From CAZBEJ01 sp964521305 (GTDB lineage Bacteria; Patescibacteriota; Microgenomatia; UBA1406; GWC2-37-13), in NCBI GenBank assembly GCA_964521305.1, contig CAZFQZ010000005.1, positions 1-39,875 of the forward strand: a DNA stretch of 39,875 nt. Direction: 5' to 3'. Under the pieces are notes generated by a model. That model was not told where the DNA came from. It made no database searches and worked only from the letters and a program-made list of their open reading frames with translations. This document shows, piece by piece, positions 39,378 through 39,875 of this stretch. A program made the translations under genes and the position numbers. How positions within the stretch are numbered: position 1 is the stretch's first letter; every line of letters begins with the position of its first letter.

Positions 39378-39875
39378 TCATCTGGTCACATGGAAGCTCT
39401 TTACCTGCCTTAGAAGATCTTTTGCGTGATCATCGGTTTCGAAATGTTTCCGTACCGGTTCCAGGAGTTGATTTAATAAATGAACAGCTGTTTGTTTTAT
39501 ATCAAGCGGATGGATCTTTTTTTCGGCGAACAACCGTTCGAGATTCTCATATGAGTTCAGGATCACCGGTCCGCCGAACTGTTCCGGCCGGTCAACCACG
39601 ATCTGCGGATATTTTTCGAATAAGATATATTTGTAATATTCGAGAACCGGATTTTCTGTTACGTCGCCTTCCAGACAATATGCCTTGTTGATTTTCCTCT
39701 TGATATCTTCATGCGTATCGGTCATGAAGATCGCGGTATCAGGCTTTGATTTGGACATTTTCAACTCTATTGTTTTCTGCAATTTATCTTCTGTTTGCGA
39801 AACAGGTTTACTCAATCCCATCAACATATGATGACTCACCACAACCGGTTTCCAAAACCCAAGTTGAGGTCCGAC
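39378..39875 (-). CDS. tyrS: Tyrosyl-tRNA synthetase, archaeal/eukaryal type (C-terminal part)
   Basis: The gene continues past the right edge; ~165 C-terminal residues are visible and an internal GTG is not its start. KMSKSKPDTAIFMTD is the class I KMSKS loop. The sequence after it, IKRKINKAYCLEGDVTENPVLEYYKY and RPEQFGGPVILNSYENLERLF, then HPLDIKQT..LNQLLEPVRKHF, is the pattern of archaeal and eukaryotic TyrRS (INKAYCPEG..NPVLE, LHPMDLK) and not of the usual bacterial enzyme, which has an S4 domain here. TrpRS is a more distant alternative. Confidence 0.82.
   Translation of the reverse strand, partial: VGPQLGFWKPVVVSHHMLMGLSKPVSQTEDKLQKTIELKMSKSKPDTAIFMTDTHEDIKRKINKAYCLEGDVTENPVLEYYKYILFEKYPQIVVDRPEQFGGPVILNSYENLERLFAEKKIHPLDIKQTAVHLLNQLLEPVRKHFETDDHAKDLLRQVKSFHVTR

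Overview
The window looks like a piece of a Candidate Phyla Radiation (Patescibacteria, probably Microgenomates-like) chromosome. This is inferred from gene content, not from a marker phylogeny. The signs are very large secreted proteins with GIGTTSP fibre repeats, DUF2341/LamG and S74 modules, archaeal-type enzymes (a PPAT/DUF359 fusion and an archaeal/eukaryal-type TyrRS), and almost no Shine-Dalgarno sequences. UGA behaves as a normal stop and the coding is standard.

Layout. 1-1.3 kb: the start of a P-loop kinase-like gene, a YggT protein and a LytR_C protein. 1.4-12.7 kb (minus strand): three giant surface genes. Two are fibre proteins whose N-terminal 820 bp are identical at DNA level; between them lies a DUF2341 + six-LamG protein. 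A compact regulatory region (12.73-12.98 kb) separates the fibre operon from a divergent, catalytically degenerate Fic-like winged-helix protein. 14.0-23.0 kb (plus strand): a run of exported proteins. It starts with a dockerin-bearing glycosidase-like protein and a membrane-anchored cohesin protein, adjacent to each other. Then come three WxL-like secreted proteins interleaved with two DUF916-like (WxL-interacting type) membrane-anchored proteins, and a cupredoxin-like protein. 23.1-23.3 kb: a 43-bp tandem repeat array broken by a 100-N assembly gap. 23.4-26.7 kb: an Ig-like secreted protein, a prepilin peptidase, a graveyard of gene fragments, and a membrane-anchored clan-A glycosidase. 26.8-31.3 kb: an M16 peptidase and a translationally coupled trehalose pair (otsB, and an otsA fused to a two-TM sensor module). 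31.4-32.6 kb: a tRNA-Lys preceded by tandem repeats and competing hairpins, then an SGNH hydrolase. 32.6-39.9 kb: housekeeping genes: HD hydrolase, leuS carrying two in-frame palindromic insertions, a triple fusion NMNAT-PPAT-DUF359, nadE, an RRM protein and a partial tyrS.

How it works together. The left two thirds is a cell-surface programme: secretion, fibres, lectin-like modules, a cohesin/dockerin pair and WxL-like assemblies. All of it probably mediates contact with a host cell or with polysaccharide. The right third carries NAD and CoA biosynthesis and translation. Many genes have a -10 hexamer ending only 6-10 nt before the start codon, so leaderless transcription appears to be the rule here and was used to choose several starts.
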